From the NCBI RefSeq assembly GCF_010093815.1, contig NW_022985558.1, forward strand, positions 659,459 through 723,458: a DNA stretch of 64,000 nt, in the 5' to 3' direction. This DNA comes from Pseudovirgaria hyperparasitica (Eukaryota; Ascomycota; Dothideomycetes; Acrospermales; Acrospermaceae). The position numbers and the translations under genes are program-made. Below are positions 59,990 through 64,000 of the stretch, piece by piece. Below the pieces are notes generated by a model. The model saw nothing but the letters and a program-made list of their open reading frames with translations, was not told the origin of the DNA and did no database searches. Position 1 is the stretch's first letter. Each line of letters starts with the position of its first letter.

Positions 59990-60175
59990 CAAGCTCTATG
60001 TTTACGTATGAGGAGCTCTCTACCTTAGAGAACTATCGAACGTAATACTAAGCTATAGTTAGATCTATTGGCTATCCTATTTGTATTCCGTATGAATAAA
60101 TAGTCCATACTATGGGTGTCATCCTAGATACCTATAAAACCTTATAAGTATAGTAAGACGCTATAAAAGTTCGCT
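59990..60175. repeat. Short RIP-like TA-rich islet
   Basis: This 190-bp patch has the same TA-rich, CA/TG-poor texture as the left isochore (for example CTATAAAACCTTATAAGTATAG) inside normal DNA. It is probably the stub of a RIP-affected repeat. No coding content. Confidence 0.45.
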
Positions 60176-60285
60176 GCTGTCATGGATAAGGAGTTGGCAC
60201 ATCTCCCATTTCCAAGAAAAAACTGGTCAAAAGCTCCAACCTTAACCCCGACATCAAGACAGCAAAAATTAAAACAAAAAGAAAG

Positions 60286-60358
60286 TGCAGAGTCCGGAAT
60301 CGAACCGGGTTCCCACTGCTGCGGGAACGCGTTGGTGACTTTTACGCCATGCAGTGCC
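60286..60358 (-). tRNA. tRNA-like sequence (pseudo-tRNA or tRNA-derived element), isotype not assigned
   Basis: On the minus strand, 60306-60296 is a perfect B box (GGTTCGATTCC) within a T-arm-like CCGG/CCGG stem. About 40 bases upstream there is a candidate A-box region (TGGCGTAAAAGTC) in a GCGT/ACGC arm. An arm TTCCC/GGGAA surrounds a loop with CAGCAG. T-runs (CTTTTTG) follow the 3' end. The acceptor strands do not pair well, so the structure is incomplete and the gene is probably not functional as a tRNA. Confidence 0.4.
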
Positions 60359-60805
60359 GTTGACTGAAATATCAACAAAGTAAATTGTTTATAATAGGGT
60401 TTAATTCAAAGATTCTGACTCTACGTGTCACTCTCAGACACTACGATTTGCAAAAGAGCTGCCTGCTGTGAACACGTCCAAACAGATTAGTGTATTGCGT
60501 CCCCGTTAACACAATTACCTAATTCACTTCCCAGTACAGATTCACCGGTACGTCATAATTCCATGGAGAGCTTTAATTACTAGTGTAGGCGCCTAGCAGC
60601 AAAGTCTTCGACCCAAGCGAAGATCTCACGCACATTACAAAGCTGATTTAGTCCTCCCTTTTCACACCTATGGCTCCCCACAACCAAGACTTCGAAAAGT
60701 GATCCGTTGTCCAGCATCTGGCATCGTCATGACCCCTTCTCGCAGCTATGGCGTCATTTCTTACCGCTCGTCTGGAATAAGTCCTCCTAGACCCTTTCTG
60801 AGGAC
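60359..60805. other. Intergenic, no gene seen
   Basis: Normal-composition DNA between the tRNA-like element and the lysine-rich small protein gene. No coding potential. Confidence 0.45.
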
Positions 60806-61069
60806 CTATTTCCAGTCACCACGAAGTTGATCTATCTCCTTCTGTTCTCTCTTTTCTTCTTTCTTCTCCCGCTGGTATTCCTTTATCGAAAGTTCGCGTT
60901 CTTCCCGGACGGTTAGTGGTTCCTGCTCCCAGACCGGCTGCTTAGAATCTGGCTTCTTCGACTCTGGCTGCTTAGACTCTGACTCCTTCGATTCTGGCTG
61001 CTTCGCCTCCGGCTGCTTCAAGCTCGACGAATTAGAGGCTTGGGTTGCGGATGAGTGTTTGTCTGACAT
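60806..61069 (-). CDS. Small Lys/Glu/Ser-rich protein with internal repeats (87 aa)
   Basis: The single frame starts MSDKHSSATQAS. Residues 18-50 are built of imperfect repeats of KQPESK-like pentads to heptads (KQPEAKQPES, KESESKQPESK, KKPDSKQP), a minisatellite at DNA level of about 15 nt. The C-terminal half is charged and probably one helix (ERELSIKEYQREKKEEKREQKE), and the end is RGDWK. No targeting signal. Function unknown; low-complexity proteins of this size may be overpredicted. Confidence 0.5.
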   Translation of the reverse strand: MSDKHSSATQASNSSSLKQPEAKQPESKESESKQPESKKPDSKQPVWEQEPLTVREERELSIKEYQREKKEEKREQKEIDQLRGDWK

Positions 61070-62175
61070 AATGACTTGGTTGTTTCTGTTTTGTATTCGT
61101 ATGGAGTTCAGCTATACTCTGTACAGGAAGTAGCCTCGAAGGAGTTGATAGTGATGGTTGGTGATGAGAGAGGTACAAACAAAAAGAAGAGCTCTTGGGA
61201 AACATTCATATATCATTGTGCGGCTGTGGCATTGTTGGCATATAGAGACATTCCAGCCAAATGTCTGAGAATGAATGGCAATATCCTGTTTGCAAGAAGG
61301 TCTCAGATCGGCACAACGTGTCTTCTCATTGCATTTGCACGCACGTTTGTGGTATGTGACAAGTAGTCAGGCAAACAGGAGTCTTGAAATATCTGCTGCT
61401 GAGACATTCGCCTCGTGATTCTTCTTGCTTCTTGGAGTTATGGTGGTTTACAAAAAGTGCTAGAGTGTTGTTTGAGGCAAAAAGCCGGGGCTTTAGCCCA
61501 TAGCTTCTCTATCCACGTCAGTTAGGGCTAAGAAGACAATGTATGGCGCTCTTGTAAGTTTGTCGCTGACAGCGTACGAATTGATGACTTGGAAAGTTTC
61601 GCCCAGAAAATGACGTGGTGCCAGGAAGAGTTGATTGATGTTCACTACCAACGCAAGCAAAGCCTGTCCAAGCCTCTCACACATACCATCTACGCCAACC
61701 ATATGAGCTTCCACGTTCTTAGGAAGTACCCTCAATAAACTTTATAGATAAACCTGACAAGCACTTCTGAACTGTCGCCAAAGGAATAGCATAAGACTGC
61801 CTTCGTGAATAATCTTACATTGCCAAAATTCGAAGGACCATGGCAGTACGTCCAACATGTTTGCTCTATGTGATGTGAGGTGATGGGCATAGTAAGTATG
61901 TTGATGCCCACAAAACATGATTTCATGGTATAATATCACGTCAATGAAAGAAAATGCGCCGTATGCGGTGCTTCTAAAGTCAAGTTTTGACTTCTCATGT
62001 CATTTCAAAAGTAGTTTGTACACGGAGACGTAGCTTGCAATAATGTTAGCCATTTCACAGTAGTGTAACATTAATTCATCTACGATATGTTCCGATTATA
62101 GACCCTGAGTGAAGTTCATCGTCTCTGGACTTCATTGGTATGTGGCTCAATCCTTTATGCAGCTGGTGTCACCTC
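61070..62175. other. Intergenic, no gene recognised
   Basis: Several short frames up to 96 codons with no domain signs. The 3' end of the 426-aa gene is at the right. Confidence 0.45.
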
Positions 62176-63456
62176 CTAAGGCTGCTTCGTGAGCCTTGCC
62201 ATGCCTCCTCTTTCTTTATTGACCCGACTTCCGAACATGGCAGACCTTGCGACAACCATACCGTTTTCGCGCGGGTCATACAGTACGGGTTGTGCAGCAG
62301 TCATGCCTTTCTCGAACACTATTCCCATAACCGTCTGCGTCTCGAGATCAGGCCAGATGCTCGACATGCCAAATGGTGCACGACGCCACGGCTGCGGGTT
62401 AACAGGCTGCCCATTTACCATGTCTACACTCCATTGTACTGTAATCCAACGAGGCCATGGCGCTGAGAGCATCCTATTGCGTAGGTCTCCAGAAGGGCCA
62501 GGTGAAAGCATTCGGTAAAACCAACAGTTGCCGACCATCTTGGCCATTTGGCAGATTGCATACATATGATCGCGTAGCTTGTACCACACCATACCGTACG
62601 TGAAGAGTCTGGCAGGAGCTAGCATGAACGTGTAAAGACGGATCGAAGCTACACCCTTTGCGAGTTCGGCGATGAGATGGTCAGGGCATGAGAGCTGTGT
62701 TGGGTCCTTGTTGAACTTATCGACCAGACCGTCAAGCTCCTCCTGCTCAATACCCAACCAGTTATGACGTGCTGTGGGTTTGTAGTGAGGGTCCATCGCC
62801 ACCTGCGTCATCCACAGTCTGCCACTTGAAGCTATATCGACAACTTCCATACGGAGACTGGTATTCTCCGCTGAGTCCGCGCTGATACATCGGAGCATCT
62901 CTTCTTTCCCTGTATGTCCTTCGTTGATTGAGATAGCAGCTGTGCCGCCAAATTCGGCTAGCTGCGATGCAAAGATGCGGAAGTGAACTTGACGTGGTCG
63001 TGAATCATCCACATTATGTTTTGATTTTCGACCATACAGCTTCCGTAGTACTTGGCCATTTGCATCGACGTCGCGATTAATGGATATCTGGATAGATGGA
63101 TACTGACTTTCAGTCATGTAGGATTGGCTTACAAAGTCTCCAGCATGCGTGGTTAGACTGCCGTATCCACGGCATGTAGAATCTGAAGCATTCGCGATTT
63201 CGATTGCGCAATTCCTGGTTCGATCTAAGTGATGTTCTTTCCCAGCATATCCAGGAACGGCAAATCGAGGACGGTCAGCTTTGCGATAGTCGCGATGGAC
63301 AATTTTCGGGTCGATTCCGTGAAAAAGATCATCAGGATAGCAGGATCGTTCGGTCTCCTTGAACTGCATACTCTGAGGCAAGTCAACAATGATGAGCCTG
63401 CGCTGAAGACCGCGAGGAAGCTGGCTTGGGATGCTCCCGTGCAGAGGAAGAGACAT
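62176..63456 (-). CDS. Hypothetical protein (426 aa)
   Basis: Single open frame, MSLPLHGSIPSQ start. No signal peptide. Mixed alpha/beta composition: an N-terminal part rich in Arg/Lys, a middle with FASQLAEFGGTAAISIN and MEVVDIASSGRLWMTQVAMD, an LGIEQEELDGLVDKFNKD helix, aromatic-rich YTFMLAPARLFTYGMVWYK, and PWPRWITVQWSVDMVNGQP. Two hydrophobic-looking parts are not clearly transmembrane. No known family was recognised. It is the last full gene before the window edge. Confidence 0.6.
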   Translation of the reverse strand: MSLPLHGSIPSQLPRGLQRRLIIVDLPQSMQFKETERSCYPDDLFHGIDPKIVHRDYRKADRPRFAVPGYAGKEHHLDRTRNCAIEIANASDSTCRGYGSLTTHAGDFVSQSYMTESQYPSIQISINRDVDANGQVLRKLYGRKSKHNVDDSRPRQVHFRIFASQLAEFGGTAAISINEGHTGKEEMLRCISADSAENTSLRMEVVDIASSGRLWMTQVAMDPHYKPTARHNWLGIEQEELDGLVDKFNKDPTQLSCPDHLIAELAKGVASIRLYTFMLAPARLFTYGMVWYKLRDHMYAICQMAKMVGNCWFYRMLSPGPSGDLRNRMLSAPWPRWITVQWSVDMVNGQPVNPQPWRRAPFGMSSIWPDLETQTVMGIVFEKGMTAAQPVLYDPRENGMVVARSAMFGSRVNKERGGMARLTKQP

Positions 63457-64000
63457 CCTGCGTGAGCGTTAAGTGCAAATTCGCAGGCAAAAGAGCGAGT
63501 TAACTCCTCTTCAAGGATCGACCAAGAACTTACTTTACTTGCTGGCCCTTTCACTGAACGGTTGATGGGTGGTGACTTCAGACAAGCGACTGAAAGTTCA
63601 GCATTAGCTGTATGAAGCTTTATTATCGTGAATGAATGGGAAGAGTCTAGGATAAGGTAAAGTCACTTCGCTCGATACAATGTGACTTGTTTGGAACGCA
63701 CGGGTTCATTTCACCTCCGCCAAGACGGTGGTCATCGAATGTGGAACGGCAGGCGCACGGCCGTTGAGCACAACGAGTGGAGTGAAGTTAGAATCGTACT
63801 CATACATGTAGAGTTAACACTTAGTAGCACGGGAAGTTCGCGGAGTGGGAACTGGCGGCAAATTGTTTCCATCACAAATTGTTCATCTCGGCATGGGGAA
63901 AGGTACATGAAAATGCACGATTATATTCTTGGCTATGGTAAGAACCGGTAAGTTAATTCAGCTGAACGCAAGCCTTCTTATAACGCCAGACAATTATCGT
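63457..64000. other. Intergenic or leading edge of an unseen gene
   Basis: Upstream region of the 426-aa gene. A short plus-strand frame (63682-63951) has no domain signs. Nothing else supported. Confidence 0.4.

Overview
The window looks like a filamentous ascomycete nuclear scaffold, most likely a dothideomycete (inference). Spliceosomal introns are mostly about 45-75 nt with GT..AG ends. The gene set is fungal: HET domain, Clr5 domain, patatin/GTPase fusion, S28 peptidase, RDH54, SDA1, and an intron-bearing tRNA-Phe. The first 18.2 kb are a repeat isochore with almost no CA or TG dinucleotides, the signature of saturated repeat-induced point mutation (RIP).

Bases 1-18240 are a transposon graveyard. 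They hold relics of two Ty3/Gypsy families, mostly on the minus strand. One element, at 8614-15996, still carries a pair of 228-bp LTRs. A truncated inverted copy with a third 228-bp LTR ends at 17487. A hAT DNA-transposon relic follows and abuts the cut end of a GH5 glucanase gene at about 18240. All of these are fossils.

Bases 18.2-32 kb are rich in secreted or membrane proteins: the truncated GH5 gene, a secreted PhoD phosphatase, a four-helix membrane protein, an S28 serine carboxypeptidase with one in-frame stop before its catalytic Asp and His, a 115-aa cysteine-rich secreted protein assembled here from three short exons, and a cytochrome P450.

Bases 33-51.5 kb carry the most unusual content. 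A ten-exon gene (32990-38178) encodes a 1525-aa protein with a B-box-like zinc finger, a P-loop GTPase, a RING-like finger and a C-terminal patatin phospholipase, an NLR-like layout with the lipase at the C-terminus. It is followed by lineage-restricted disordered proteins, two small membrane proteins, a GT8 glycosyltransferase, a Clr5-domain protein and a HET-domain protein. Patatin and HET are both families tied to fungal self/non-self recognition and cell death.

Bases 52.4-58.3 kb are core housekeeping: RDH54, SDA1 and tRNA-Phe. The right end (58.8-64 kb) has three unrecognised proteins, a tRNA-like sequence and a short RIP-like islet. Exon boundaries were worked out by eye from splice signals, frame and conserved motifs, and no alignment or search was run.
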